DNA of 64,000 bases from Streptomyces sp. CMB-StM0423 (GCF_002847285.1 NZ_CP025407.1:1364001-1428000), one strand, 5' to 3'; positions 23,107 to 32,288 are shown, counted from the first letter of the stretch. Notes: a model not told the origin generated them from the sequence alone. Made by a program: numbers and translations.

Positions 23107-23913
23107 TCACTCCGGGTGGGCCACCAGCACCTCCACCCCGTCCGCCTGCAGTGCGTCCAGATCCGCCGGCGGGATCCCCGAGTCGACGATGACCAGGTCG
23201 AAGGCCGTCACCGGGGCGAGTTGGTACAGCCCGCGGCGGCGGAACTTCGTGTGGTCGACCAGGAGGATCTTGCGGGCGCACGCCTCCATCAGCGCCCGCT
23301 TGACCGCCACCGTCTCCTGCGACTGGTGGTAGCAGTGGCCCCGGGTGATCGCCGTCGTGGAGGCGAAGAGGGTGTCGGCGTACAGGCTCGTGACCGCGTC
23401 GACCGTACGCAGCCCCAGAAAGGCGTCGTACGCGGGGTAGTACGTGCCGCCCAGCGATATCAGCTCGATGCCCGGGCTGCCGGCCAGGACCTGCGTGACC
23501 GGCACGAAGTTGGTGATGACCGTCAGCGGTGCCTGCTGCGTGAGCAGGCGGCTCAGGGCCAGGGCCGTGGTGCTGTCGTCGATGATGACCGACTGGCCGG
23601 ACTTGACCAGCGGCAGCGCGGCGCGGGCCAGGGCGTTCTTCTCGGCCGTCATCGCCTGGGTGCGGTGGCGTACGTCGCCGTGGAAGGCGGTCGAGGGCTG
23701 GGCGGTGGCGCCGCCGCGGACCTTGCGGAGCCAGCCTCTGCTCTGCAGGTGGTCGAGGTCCCGGCGGATGGTCATGGGGGTCACGCCGAGTTCGTCGGCC
23801 AACTGCTCGATGCGGACGAAGCCTTCGTCCACGACGCGGCCTTTGATGCGATCTCTTCGCTCCCGGGGCTTTCGCCCGCTCATGTCGGCCGGCTGCCGGG
23901 TCTCTGCCCCCAT
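23107..23913 (-). CDS. DeoR-family transcriptional repressor of the divergent sugar operon
   Basis: The 268-residue protein has an N-terminal DeoR helix-turn-helix (RRDRIKGRVVDEGFVRIEQLADELGVTPMTIRRDLDHLQSRGWLRKVRGGA) and a C-terminal DeoRC sensor domain of the ISOCOT fold (SVIIDDSTTALALSRLL, VITNFVPVTQVL, ILLVDHTKFRRRGLYQLAPVTAFDLVIVDSG). DeoRC domains sense phosphorylated sugars; the adjacent operon encodes two sugar kinases that could make the inducer. ATG 23913 was preferred over upstream starts because CAGGAG lies 5 nt before it. Repression of the divergent transporter operon and of itself is inferred from location and from candidate operators in the 362-bp intergenic region. Confidence 0.9.
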   Translation of the reverse strand: MGAETRQPADMSGRKPRERRDRIKGRVVDEGFVRIEQLADELGVTPMTIRRDLDHLQSRGWLRKVRGGATAQPSTAFHGDVRHRTQAMTAEKNALARAALPLVKSGQSVIIDDSTTALALSRLLTQQAPLTVITNFVPVTQVLAGSPGIELISLGGTYYPAYDAFLGLRTVDAVTSLYADTLFASTTAITRGHCYHQSQETVAVKRALMEACARKILLVDHTKFRRRGLYQLAPVTAFDLVIVDSGIPPADLDALQADGVEVLVAHPE

Positions 23914-23922
23914 GGAAACTCC

Positions 23923-23946
23923 TGTTCTCTTTCTGTGAAGTGAACA
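23923..23946. promoter_or_regulatory. Candidate autoregulatory operator of the DeoR gene
   Basis: TGTTC (23923-23927) and GAACA (23942-23946) form a spaced inverted repeat; the wider 12-nt arms match at 8 positions. It covers the deoR ribosome-binding region. Related TGTTC/GAACA half-sites are at 24075-24079 and 24108-24112. Confidence 0.35.
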
Positions 23947-24127
23947 TTCCCGTATCCGGACGCCGCGCACCGCTCAGGGCTGCGTACGCGACGGATGGCG
24001 ACGCGACTGCCTGCGCTGTCATAGCCCCCCACCGCACCGGCCATCGACCCGATGTTAACCGCCCCTGATCGAGCGAACACTCAAAGGGGTGCATTACCGG
24101 GGTCCGTTGTTCATTTTCTGAGGCCCG

Positions 24128-24158
24128 TTGACACGAATGAAACATCCGAGTTTCGTGT
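24128..24158 (+). promoter_or_regulatory. Perfect -35 hexamer with overlapping inverted-repeat operator
   Basis: TTGACA at 24128-24133 is a consensus -35. The perfect inverted repeat ACACGAA (24131-24137) / TTCGTGT (24152-24158) begins within it and spans 28 bp, ideally placed for repressor binding. No good -10 is seen 17 bp downstream, so promoter use is uncertain. Confidence 0.4.
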
Positions 24159-24275
24159 GCGTCGCCTTCCAAGCGCCCGGCAGGCGTCCACAAAGGCCAC
24201 AACGCCGAGGGCACAGCGCACCGCGCCTCCCCGCAGCCAGCGCCCACGAGCAAGGACACGAGCAAGGAGTGGAAC

Positions 24276-25352
24276 ATGAGACGACTGGCCAGTTTTGCTC
24301 TCGCCGGCATCCTCGCCACCGGCGCACTGACCGCCTGCGCCGAGGAGCCCGGCAGTTCGGGTGACGACGGCGAGGGCGGCGGCACCGGGGCCGGGAAGGT
24401 CGCGTTCCTCATGCCCGACCTGGCCTCCACGCGCTACGAGCAGTACGACGCCCCGATGTTCAAGAAGCGGATGGGCGAGCTCTGCGACGAGTGCAAGGTC
24501 ATCTACCAGAACGCCGACAGCGACGCCGCCCTCCAGCAGCAGCAGGCCAACTCGGCCATGGCGCAGGGCGCCAAGGTCATCGTCCTGGACCCGGTGGACT
24601 CCGAGTCCGCGGCGACCATCGTGCAGACCGCCCAGTCGCAGGGCGTCAAGGTCATCGCGTACGACCGGCCGATCCCCACCAAGCCCGCCGACTTCTACGT
24701 CTCGTTCGACAACGAGGCCATCGGCGAGTCCATCGGCCAGTCGCTCGTCGACCACCTCGACAAGGAGTCCGCCGAGGGCGGCATCCTCCAGGTCAACGGC
24801 TCGCCGACGGACGCCGCCGCCGGGCTGATCAAGAAGGGCATCCACAACGCCGTCGACGACAGCGGCTACAAGCTGCTCGCCGAGTTCGACACCCCCGACT
24901 GGTCGCCGGAGAAGGCCCAGCAGTGGGTGAGCGGCCAGATCTCGCAGTACTCGGGACGCATCGCCGGCGTGGTCGCCGCCAACGACGGCACCGGCGGCGG
25001 GTCGATCGCCGCGTTCAAGGCCGCCGAGGCCCAGGTCCCGCCGGTCACCGGCAACGACGCCGAGCTTGCGGCCGTTCAGCGGATCATCGCGGGCGACCAG
25101 TTCAACACCATCTCCAAGCCGATCAAGACCGTCGCCGAGGCCGCCGCCGAGGTCACGTACGCCTTCATGCAAGGCGAGAAGCCCAAGGCCGACACCCAGC
25201 TCTTCGACACGCCGTCCCAGCTCTTCCAGCCGACCGTCGTGACGCAGGAGAACCTCAAGGAGGTCATCTTCGGCCCCGACGGCGTGCTGAAGACCGAGGA
25301 CGTCTGCACCCGCGAGTACGCCAAGGACTGCAAGAGCCTCGGGATCGACTGA
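24276..25352 (+). CDS. Sugar ABC transporter substrate-binding lipoprotein (XylF/RbsB-like)
   Basis: The 358-residue protein starts with a lipoprotein signal (RRLASFALAGILATGALTAC, lipobox LTAC) and continues as a periplasmic-binding-protein type 1 domain: VAFLMPDLASTRYEQYDAPMF, QAKVIVLDPVDSESA-type strand, VKVIAYDRPI, ILQVNGSPTDAAAGLI and GVVAANDGTGGGSIAAFK. The pattern matches D-xylose-binding XylF-like proteins. It would capture a monosaccharide or polyol outside the membrane and deliver it to the permease. It heads an operon with its ATPase 63 bp downstream. The residues facing the ligand do not allow the sugar to be named. Confidence 0.9.
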   Translation: MRRLASFALAGILATGALTACAEEPGSSGDDGEGGGTGAGKVAFLMPDLASTRYEQYDAPMFKKRMGELCDECKVIYQNADSDAALQQQQANSAMAQGAKVIVLDPVDSESAATIVQTAQSQGVKVIAYDRPIPTKPADFYVSFDNEAIGESIGQSLVDHLDKESAEGGILQVNGSPTDAAAGLIKKGIHNAVDDSGYKLLAEFDTPDWSPEKAQQWVSGQISQYSGRIAGVVAANDGTGGGSIAAFKAAEAQVPPVTGNDAELAAVQRIIAGDQFNTISKPIKTVAEAAAEVTYAFMQGEKPKADTQLFDTPSQLFQPTVVTQENLKEVIFGPDGVLKTEDVCTREYAKDCKSLGID

Positions 25353-25415
25353 CGGTACGCAGCCTCCGCACCCGGCGAACTCCGCACCCGGCGAAACGAA
25401 AGGAAAAGGGTCACG

Positions 25416-26261
25416 ATGACAGCCCCCGCCGCCCCGGCCGCGCCCACCGTGCTGTCCCTGCGCGGCGTCAGCAAGCAGTTCGGCGCCGTCGCCGCGCTCA
25501 CCGGCATCGACCTCGACGTGGCCGCCGGCGAGGTGGTGGCCGTCGTCGGGGACAACGGCGCCGGCAAGTCCACGCTGGTGAAGATCCTGTCGGGGGTCTA
25601 CACCCCCGACGGGGGCACCATCGCCTTCCACGACCGGGAGGTGTCGCTCGGCTCCCCCGCCGACGCGCAGGCCATCGGCATCGCCACCGTCTTCCAGGAC
25701 CTGGCGCTGTGCGAGAACCTCGACGTCAAGGCGAACCTCTTCCTCGGCCAGGAGCTGCGCCCCTGGATGCTGGACGACGTTCGGATGGAGACCCGCTCCT
25801 GGGAGCTGCTGCGGGAGCTGTCGGCCCGTATCCCCACCCTCGACGTGCCGGTGGCCGCCCTCTCCGGCGGCCAGCGGCAGACGGTGGCGATCACCCGGGC
25901 GCTGCTGGGCAAGCCCGAGGTGATCCTCCTCGACGAGCCGACCGCCGCGCTCGGCGTGGCGCAGACGGCCGAGGTGCTGAACCTCATCGAGCGGCTGAAG
26001 GGCAACGGCCTCGGCGTCGTCATGATCAGCCACAACATGGACGACGTACGCGCCGTCGCCGACCGGGTGGCGGTGCTCCGCCTCGGCCGCAACAACGGCG
26101 TCTTCGACGCCCGCACCGTCACCTCGGAGCAGGTCGTCGCCGCGATCACCGGCGCGGTGGACAACGTGGTCGCGCAGCGCGCGGCCAGGAGAGCCGCGGC
26201 CGGCGAACCGCGGCCGGACGCGGCGACGCGGAATGAGCGGAAAGAGAAGGAATTGCCGTGA
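25416..26261 (+). CDS. Sugar ABC transporter ATP-binding protein (single-domain XylG-like)
   Basis: The 281-residue protein carries one ATPase domain: Walker A GDNGAGKST, Q-loop VFQDLALCENLDV, signature LSGGQRQTV, Walker B VILLDEPTAALG and H-loop ISHNMDD. Classical RbsA/XylG proteins have two ATPase domains of ~500 residues; single-domain versions ending in RLGRNNGVFD plus a short tail are normal in actinobacteria and would dimerise. It overlaps the permease by 4 bp (GTGA). It is strikingly similar to the ATPase at 63.2-64.0 kb in this window, including RLGRNNGVFD. Confidence 0.92.
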   Translation: MTAPAAPAAPTVLSLRGVSKQFGAVAALTGIDLDVAAGEVVAVVGDNGAGKSTLVKILSGVYTPDGGTIAFHDREVSLGSPADAQAIGIATVFQDLALCENLDVKANLFLGQELRPWMLDDVRMETRSWELLRELSARIPTLDVPVAALSGGQRQTVAITRALLGKPEVILLDEPTAALGVAQTAEVLNLIERLKGNGLGVVMISHNMDDVRAVADRVAVLRLGRNNGVFDARTVTSEQVVAAITGAVDNVVAQRAARRAAAGEPRPDAATRNERKEKELP

Positions 26262-27508
26262 CATCCCTGGACACTCCGCCGAGCAAGACCACCGACCTGC
26301 AGGACGAGCGGCTGACGACGCCCCAGGGCATCGGCGACAGCGTCCGCGCCGCCGTCCGCCGCACCCGCGACGGCGACCTGGGCATGCTGCCCGTCGTCGC
26401 CGGCATCCTGGTCATCTGGACCATCTTCCAGTCGCTGAACCAGACCTTCCTGTCCAGCACCAACCTGGTGAACCTCACCTTCGAGATGGTGCCGCTCGGC
26501 GTCATCGCGCTGGGCATCGTGTGCGTGCTGCTCGTCGGCCAGATCGACCTGTCGGTCGGCTCGGTCAGCGGCGTCTCGGCCGCGGCCACCGCCGTCGTCA
26601 TGGTCAAGCACGAGCAGCCGATGGTGCTGGCCCTGGCCGTCGCCATCGCCGGCGGCTGTGTGATCGGCTGGCTCTACGGCCAGATACTGAACCGCTTCGG
26701 CGTGCCCAGCTTCGTCGTCACCCTGGGCGGGCTGCTGGCCTTCCTGGGCCTGCAGTTGTGGCTGCTGCGCGACCAGAACGCGATCAACATCCCGTTCGAC
26801 TCGCCGCTGGTGAAGTTCGCGCAGGTGTGGTTCGTGCCCGAGGCGCTGGCCTACGTCTTCGCGGTCGCGGCGGCCGGCGGCTTCCTCGCCGTGGGCTGGG
26901 TACGGGCCCGCAGCCGGCGCCGCGCCGGGCTGTCGTCCGCGTCGATGCAGTGGCTCGGGCTGCAGGCCGGGCTGCTGGCCGCGGCGCTGCTGTTCACGGT
27001 CTACTACCTGAACCGCACCCGTGGCGTCCCCTGGATGTTCATGCTCTTCGTCAGCCTGGTGCTGATGGTGCACTACGTCCTCACCAAGACGAAGTTCGGG
27101 CGGTCCCTGTACGCGGTGGGCGGCAACGCGGAGGCGGCCCGCCGGGCCGGCATCAACGTCCGCGGCGTCTACACCTCCGCGTTCGTCATGTGCTCCGCGC
27201 TGGCGGCGACCGGCGGCGTGCTGGCCGCGGCGCGGCTGGCGGCGGCGAACCAGTCGACCGGCACCGCGGACGTCAACCTCAACGCCATCGCCGCCGCGGT
27301 CATCGGCGGCACCAGCCTCTTCGGCGGCCGCGGTTCGGCGTTCGCGGCGCTGCTGGGCGTGCTGGTCATCCAGTCGATCTCCAGCGGTCTGACGCTGCTC
27401 AACCTCGACTCCTCGTACCGCTTCATCATCACGGGCCTGGTGCTGCTCGTCGCCGTCGCCCTGGACTCCGCGGCCCGGCGGTCGCGGCAGGCACACGGAA
27501 GGGGCTGA
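26258..27508 (+). CDS. Sugar ABC transporter permease (XylH/RbsC-like)
   Basis: The 416-residue membrane protein has about ten hydrophobic segments and the family hallmarks VLLVGQIDLSVGSVSGVSAA, GVPSFVVTLGGLLAFLGLQLWLL, LYAVGGNAEAARRAGINV (the EAA-like cytoplasmic loop contacting the ATPase) and [29 protein letters not shown]. These define BPD_transp_2 permeases of ribose/xylose-type importers. The insert around residues 205-240, with a second hydrophobic stretch, also occurs in the paralogue at 61.9-63.2 kb and is typical of XylH. Start GTG overlaps the ATPase stop; the kinase follows after 4 bp. Confidence 0.92.
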   Translation: MTSLDTPPSKTTDLQDERLTTPQGIGDSVRAAVRRTRDGDLGMLPVVAGILVIWTIFQSLNQTFLSSTNLVNLTFEMVPLGVIALGIVCVLLVGQIDLSVGSVSGVSAAATAVVMVKHEQPMVLALAVAIAGGCVIGWLYGQILNRFGVPSFVVTLGGLLAFLGLQLWLLRDQNAINIPFDSPLVKFAQVWFVPEALAYVFAVAAAGGFLAVGWVRARSRRRAGLSSASMQWLGLQAGLLAAALLFTVYYLNRTRGVPWMFMLFVSLVLMVHYVLTKTKFGRSLYAVGGNAEAARRAGINVRGVYTSAFVMCSALAATGGVLAAARLAAANQSTGTADVNLNAIAAAVIGGTSLFGGRGSAFAALLGVLVIQSISSGLTLLNLDSSYRFIITGLVLLVAVALDSAARRSRQAHGRG

Positions 27509-27512
27509 CGAC

Positions 27513-29054
27513 ATGGGGGATGCGGACCTGACCGCGATCGCGATCGACGCCGGCACCACCGTCGTGAAGGTCGTCGGCTACGGCCCGGACGGCGCGGAGC
27601 TGACGGTCGGCCGGCGCCCGACGCGGGTGACGCGGCCCCGGCCCGGCTGGGCCGAGCAGGACATGGCCGACGTGTGGGACGCGGTGGCCTCCGCCGTACG
27701 GGAGGTGGTCGCCGCGCTGCCCGCGCCGCCCGCGTTCGTCGCGGTGACCGGGCAGGGCGACGGGGCCTGGCTGATCGACGGCGCGGGCCGGCCCACCGGG
27801 CCCGCGGTGCTCTGGAACGACGGCCGCGCCGCCGGCATCGTCGGCGACTGGGAGCGGGACGGGACCGTGGACGAGGCGTTCCGCATCTGCGGCTCGCGGC
27901 TGTCGACGGGCATGCCGAACGCGGTGCTGGCGTGGCTGCGCGCGCACGACCCGGACCGCCTCGCCCGCTCCCGGCATCTGCTGACCTGCGGGGGCTGGCT
28001 GTTCTACCAGCTCACTGGACAGCCCGCCGTCGATGAGTCGGAGGCCGCCGCGCCGTTCCTGGACATCTCGCAACGCACCTGGTCGGACCGGCTGTTCGAG
28101 CTGTACGGGGTGGAGTGGGCCCGCGAGCTGCTGCCGCCGCTGCGCGACGACGCCCACCGCGTCACCCCGCTCGCCACCGCCGCCGGCGCCGAGACCGGAC
28201 TGCCGGAGGGCATCCCCGTGGTGCTCGCCCCGTACGACATCTGCGCCACCGCGATCGGCTCGGGCGCGGTCAGCGCGGGCCGCGCGTGCACCATCCTCGG
28301 CACCACGCTCTCCACCGAGATCGTCATGGACGCACCCCCCGCCCCGGGCCCGTCGGACACCCCCGTGGGCATCACCGTCCCGCTCGGCGTCCCCGGCCAC
28401 TACCTGCGTGCCTTCCCGACCATGAGCGGCGGCGACATGCTCGACTGGGGCGCCAAGCTCCTGGGTCTCGCCTCGGCCGCCGAGCTGATGGAGCTGGCCG
28501 AACGCGGCTCCGCGGACACCGCCGGGGTGCGGTTCATGCCGTACCTCTCCCCCGCCGGCGAGCGCGCCCCCTTCTTCGACCCGGCCGCCCGCGGCTCGCT
28601 GACCGGCCTGTCGCTGGACAGCGGCCGCGAGGACGTGGCGCGCGCGGTGGTGGAGGGGGTCACCCTGGCGATCCGCGACTGCCTCGCCGCCTCGCGCGCC
28701 GAGCCCGGCCTGCTGACGCTCAGCGGCGGCGGCACCCGCAGCGGGTTCTGGATGCGGCTGATCTCCGACGTCACGGGCATGCCGGTGGCGGTCCCGGCCG
28801 ACACCGAGATCGGCGCCCGCGGCGCGTGGCTGACCGGCGCCGTCGCCACCGGCAGGGAGCCGGACTTCGCGACGGCGGCGGCGCACCAGGTGCGTATCGC
28901 GGCGTCGTACGAACCGGACCGCGCCCGCGCCGCGGACGGCCGCTACGCCGAGTTCCTGGAACTGCGCGAGCTGCACCGCCCGGTGTGGGCGCTGGGCCGG
29001 GAGCGTACGGCCGACGGGAACGGGTCCGCGCACTCCGGTGGAGCCGGCGCATGA
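27513..29054 (+). CDS. FGGY-family carbohydrate kinase (first of two)
   Basis: The 513-residue protein has the FGGY fold: N-terminal phosphate-1 motif AIDAGTTVVKVVGYGPDG, RPGWAEQDMADVWDAV, a substrate-site FVAVTGQGDGAWL with WNDGRA, and the C-terminal half ILGTTLSTEIVMD and LTLSGGGTRSGFWMRLISDVTGMPV, the FGGY/adenosine region, followed by GARGAWLTGAVA. It would phosphorylate an imported sugar or polyol in the cytoplasm. The best visual relatives are xylulose/erythritol kinases, but the specificity is not determined. It overlaps the second kinase by 4 bp (ATGA). Confidence 0.88.
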   Translation: MGDADLTAIAIDAGTTVVKVVGYGPDGAELTVGRRPTRVTRPRPGWAEQDMADVWDAVASAVREVVAALPAPPAFVAVTGQGDGAWLIDGAGRPTGPAVLWNDGRAAGIVGDWERDGTVDEAFRICGSRLSTGMPNAVLAWLRAHDPDRLARSRHLLTCGGWLFYQLTGQPAVDESEAAAPFLDISQRTWSDRLFELYGVEWARELLPPLRDDAHRVTPLATAAGAETGLPEGIPVVLAPYDICATAIGSGAVSAGRACTILGTTLSTEIVMDAPPAPGPSDTPVGITVPLGVPGHYLRAFPTMSGGDMLDWGAKLLGLASAAELMELAERGSADTAGVRFMPYLSPAGERAPFFDPAARGSLTGLSLDSGREDVARAVVEGVTLAIRDCLAASRAEPGLLTLSGGGTRSGFWMRLISDVTGMPVAVPADTEIGARGAWLTGAVATGREPDFATAAAHQVRIAASYEPDRARAADGRYAEFLELRELHRPVWALGRERTADGNGSAHSGGAGA

Positions 29055-30598
29055 CCCACCCGGCTCCTGACGCCTGGCTCGGCATCGACCTGGGCACCCA
29101 GGGCGTCCGCGCGGTGGCCGCCGACTCCGCGGGGCACCTGCTCGGCGCGGGCACGGCCCCGCTGACCAGCGACCGGCGCGACGGCCGCCACGAGCAGGAC
29201 CCGGACGAGTGGTGGCGCGCGGTCTGCGCCGCGGTCGGGCAGGCCCGCGCGGCGGGCGCGGACCCGCGCCGGATCCGGGCCGTGGCCGTCGACGCCACCT
29301 CCGGCACCGTCACCCTGACCGACCGCCGCGGGCACACCGTCACGCCCGCGCTGATGTACGACGACGGGCGTGCCGCCGCCGAGGCCGAGAAGGTCAACGA
29401 GGCCGGCGAGGCGCAGTGGACCCGGGCCGGCTACCGGCGGATGCAGCGCTCCTGGGGGCTGCCGAAGCTGCGCTGGCTGCTCGACCGGCATCCGCGGGCC
29501 GCCGCGGACGGCTGGCGGCTGGCGCACCAGAGCGACGTGGTCAACCGCCGGCTCGTCGGCCACGACGTACCGACCGACACCAGCAACGCGCTCAAGACCG
29601 GCGCCGACGCCGCCACCGTGACCTGGCCGGAGAAGGTCTTCGCGGACCTCGGCATCCCCGCGGAGGTGCTGCCGGGGCTGGTGCCGCCCGGGACCGTGCT
29701 CGGGGAGGTCTCGGCCGCCGCGGCGGCGGAGACCGGGCTGCTCGCGGGCACCCCGGTGGTCGCCGGGATGACCGACGGCTGCGCCGCCCAACTGGGCTCC
29801 GGGGCCACTGCGGTGGGGAGCTGGAACTCCGTCATGGGCACCACGCTGGTGCTCAAGGGCGTGACCGCGGACCTGGTCCACGACCCGGCGGGCGTCATGT
29901 ACTCGCACCGCTCGCCCGCGGGCACCTGGCTGCCGGGCGGCGCGTCCAGCGTCGGGGCCGGGCTGGTGGCGCGGGAGTTCGCGGGCGCCGACCTGGACCG
30001 GCTGACGGCCGAGGCGGCGGAGCTGCTGCCGACGGGGCTGCTGCGCTATCCGCTGGTCTCGCCCGGGGAGCGGTTCCCGTTCGTCGCGCCCGACGCGACG
30101 GCGTTCCGCAGCCGGGAGGCGGCGGGCTCCGCCGAGGACTTCGCGGCGCTGCTGCAGGGGGCCGCGTACGTCGAGCGGCTCTGCTTCGACTACGCGGACC
30201 TGCTCGGCGCACCCGCCACCGGGGCCGTCGTCCTCACCGGCGGCGCGACCCGCAACCCGGTGTGGAACCAGCTCCGCGCCGACGTGCTGCGCCGCCCGGT
30301 GACGCTGCCGCGCCACGCGCAGCCGGCGCTCGGGATGGCCGTCCTGGCGGCCGCCGCCCTCGACGGCACCGACGGCGGCGGCACCGGCTCCGGCGACGCC
30401 GCCGGCAGTCCCGCCGCGGGCGGCGCCCTGGACCGCGCCGCCGCCGCGATGGTCCGGGCCGACCGCACCGTCGAGCCCCGCGACCCGTACCGATCCGCCC
30501 ACGACGAGGGCTATGTCCGGCTCGTCGACCTGCTGGCCCGGCGCGGCTGGCTGCCCGAGGTCGTCGCGGCCCACGCACGAGAGAGGACCGCGTCATGA
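29051..30598 (+). CDS. FGGY-family carbohydrate kinase (second of two)
   Basis: This 515-residue kinase differs markedly from its upstream neighbour: LGIDLGTQGVRAVAADSAG, HEQDPDEWWRAV, AVDATSGTVTLTDRRG, LMYDDGRA, MTDGCAAQLGSGA, MGTTLVLKGV and the C-terminal VVLTGGATRNPVWNQLRADVLRRPV. The MTDGCAAQ and YDDGRA forms are closer to ribulokinase/sedoheptulokinase-like FGGY members. Two non-identical kinases in one overlapping operon suggest two substrates or two successive phosphorylation routes. ATG at 29051 overlaps the first kinase, and its stop overlaps the phosphatase start. Confidence 0.88.
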   Translation: MTHPAPDAWLGIDLGTQGVRAVAADSAGHLLGAGTAPLTSDRRDGRHEQDPDEWWRAVCAAVGQARAAGADPRRIRAVAVDATSGTVTLTDRRGHTVTPALMYDDGRAAAEAEKVNEAGEAQWTRAGYRRMQRSWGLPKLRWLLDRHPRAAADGWRLAHQSDVVNRRLVGHDVPTDTSNALKTGADAATVTWPEKVFADLGIPAEVLPGLVPPGTVLGEVSAAAAAETGLLAGTPVVAGMTDGCAAQLGSGATAVGSWNSVMGTTLVLKGVTADLVHDPAGVMYSHRSPAGTWLPGGASSVGAGLVAREFAGADLDRLTAEAAELLPTGLLRYPLVSPGERFPFVAPDATAFRSREAAGSAEDFAALLQGAAYVERLCFDYADLLGAPATGAVVLTGGATRNPVWNQLRADVLRRPVTLPRHAQPALGMAVLAAAALDGTDGGGTGSGDAAGSPAAGGALDRAAAAMVRADRTVEPRDPYRSAHDEGYVRLVDLLARRGWLPEVVAAHARERTAS

Positions 30599-31263
30599 GC
30601 CTCAACGTCATCTTCGTCCGGCACGGGGAGAGCGTCTGGCACGGCGAGAACCGCTACGCCGGCGCCACCGACATCGACCTCACAGAACACGGCCGCGACC
30701 AGGCCGCCGCCCTCGCCGACTGGGCGGCGCAGGCGGGTCTGACGGCTGTGTGGTCCTCGCCGATGCTGCGCTGCCGGCAGACCGCGGCGGGCAGCGCAGC
30801 GGCCGCCGGACTGCCGCTGCACCTCGACCCGCGGCTGCGCGAGCTGGACTTCGGCGTCGCCGAGGGGCTGACCCGCGCCGAGATGCGCGAGCGGATGCCC
30901 GAGGCGGTGGCGTCGTTCGAGGCCGACCCGGTGGCCAGCCACTTCCCCGAGGGGGAGGATCCGGCGGCGGTCGTCGAGCGGTACGTCGCCTTCCTCGCCG
31001 ACCTGCGCGCGGAGCACGACACCGGTGCGCGGGGCAACGGAGAACGGCGCAACGGCAAGAAGAGCGACGGCCGGATACTCGTCGTCGCCCACTCCACCGC
31101 CATCCGGCTCACCCTGTGCCGGCTGCTCGACCTGCCGCTGCGCGACTACCGCCGCCGCTTCCCCCACCTGGCCAACTGCGCCCTCAACGAGCTGGTCCTC
31201 AGCGACGGCACGCCCTCGCTGCTGACGCTGAACCGCCCCGTGACCCCCGGAGTCCCCGCGTGA
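30595..31263 (+). CDS. Histidine phosphatase (phosphoglycerate-mutase-like)
   Basis: The 222-residue protein has the branch-1 histidine phosphatase signature FVRHGESVWHGENRYAGATDIDLTEHG (catalytic His in RHG), SSPMLRCRQTA, the proton-donor glutamate region LRELDFGVAEGLT and the second histidine in ILVVAHSTAIRLTLC. Phosphorylated His 9 would form the intermediate. In this operon a sugar-phosphate phosphatase is more plausible than a glycolytic mutase. An insertion rich in Gly/Asn/Arg/Lys (ARGNGERRNGKKSDG) sits before the second catalytic block. Start and stop overlap the neighbouring genes by 4 bp. Confidence 0.87.
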   Translation: MSLNVIFVRHGESVWHGENRYAGATDIDLTEHGRDQAAALADWAAQAGLTAVWSSPMLRCRQTAAGSAAAAGLPLHLDPRLRELDFGVAEGLTRAEMRERMPEAVASFEADPVASHFPEGEDPAAVVERYVAFLADLRAEHDTGARGNGERRNGKKSDGRILVVAHSTAIRLTLCRLLDLPLRDYRRRFPHLANCALNELVLSDGTPSLLTLNRPVTPGVPA

Positions 31264-32288
31264 CCACCATCCTCGCCGCCGGCGACCACTTCGTCCGCAA
31301 CGACCTGCTCCGCGACCGGCTCCGCCCGGTCGCCCCCGACGCCGACGTCCGCGAACTCACCCTGCCCTGGCCGGTCGAGCCGTTCGGCCCGGTGGCCGAG
31401 GTCCGGGAGGCGTCGGGCACGGAGGACCAGCTCATCGAGGCCCTGGCCGGTGCCGAGATCTGCGTGACGCAGATGGCGCCGCTCACCGAGCGGATCCTCG
31501 CCGCCAGCCCGGCCCTGCGGCTGTTCTGCGTCAGCCGCGGCGGCCCCGTCAACGCCAACCTCGAAGCCGCCACCCGCCACGGCGTCGCCGTCACCTACGC
31601 CCCCGGCCGCAACGCCACCGCCACCGCCGAGCACACCGTGGCCCTGATGCTGGCCGCCGCCCGCCGGATCCCCGCCACCCACGCGGACCTGGCGGCCGGC
31701 ACCTGGCGCGGCGACTACTACCGCTACGAGGCCGTCGGCCCGGAGCTGGAGGGCAGCACGGTCGGCATCGTCGGCTACGGCGCCATCGGATCCCGCGTGG
31801 CCCGTATCGCCCGCGGCTTCGGCGCCCGCGTGCTCGTCGCCGACCCCTTCGCCGACGCGGCGGCCGTCGCGCCGGACGAACTGGTCGAGCTGCCCGAGCT
31901 GATGAACCGTTCCGCCTTCGTCACCGTGCACGCCCGCGCCACCCCGCAGACCGAGGGGCTGATCTCCCGCGAGCTGATCGGCCTCATGCCCGCCGGCGGC
32001 GTCCTCGTCAACTGCGCCCGCGGCTCCCTCGTCGACTACGACGCGGTCTGCGACGCCCTCGACGAAGGCCGGCTCTTCGGTGCCGCGTTCGACGTGTTCC
32101 CCGTCGAACCGCTGCCCGCTGACTCACGACTGCCCCGTACCCCGGGCGTCGTGATGACCCCCCACTTGGCCGGCGCCAGCCGCCAGACCGCCCACAACGC
32201 GGCCGGCATGGTCGCCACCGAGGTCGGCCACCACCTGGCCGGCCGGCCCCTGATCCACTGCGCGAATCCGGAAGTGCTCACCAGATGA
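31260..32288 (+). CDS. D-isomer-specific 2-hydroxyacid dehydrogenase
   Basis: The 342-residue protein has a catalytic domain and a Rossmann NAD-binding domain with ELEGSTVGIVGYGAIGSRVARIARGFGARVLVADPF (GxGxxG), the Arg region LVNCARGSLVD, the Glu region FDVFPVEPLP and the catalytic-His region MTPHLAGAS. It would oxidise a D-2-hydroxyacid or reduce the 2-keto acid. SerA-like ACT domains are absent, so serine biosynthesis is unlikely. GTG 31260 overlaps the phosphatase stop. It likely handles an acid derived from the imported sugar, but the substrate is unknown. Confidence 0.88.
   Translation: MTTILAAGDHFVRNDLLRDRLRPVAPDADVRELTLPWPVEPFGPVAEVREASGTEDQLIEALAGAEICVTQMAPLTERILAASPALRLFCVSRGGPVNANLEAATRHGVAVTYAPGRNATATAEHTVALMLAAARRIPATHADLAAGTWRGDYYRYEAVGPELEGSTVGIVGYGAIGSRVARIARGFGARVLVADPFADAAAVAPDELVELPELMNRSAFVTVHARATPQTEGLISRELIGLMPAGGVLVNCARGSLVDYDAVCDALDEGRLFGAAFDVFPVEPLPADSRLPRTPGVVMTPHLAGASRQTAHNAAGMVATEVGHHLAGRPLIHCANPEVLTR

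Larger units (their letters stand above)
23914..24275. other. 362-bp divergent regulatory region
   Basis: The region separates deoR from the sugar operon and is less GC-rich than its surroundings. It holds the inverted repeats listed separately, several TGTTC half-sites and a good AAGGAG site before the 24276 ATG. No small ORF is convincing. Confidence 0.6.

Noticed and set aside
30595..31263. Glycolytic phosphoglycerate mutase
   Set aside because: The RHG signature is shared by many phosphatases; operon context and length favour a sugar-phosphate phosphatase.
31260..32288. serA (D-3-phosphoglycerate dehydrogenase)
   Set aside because: The protein is 342 residues without the C-terminal regulatory/ACT domains and is embedded in a sugar operon.
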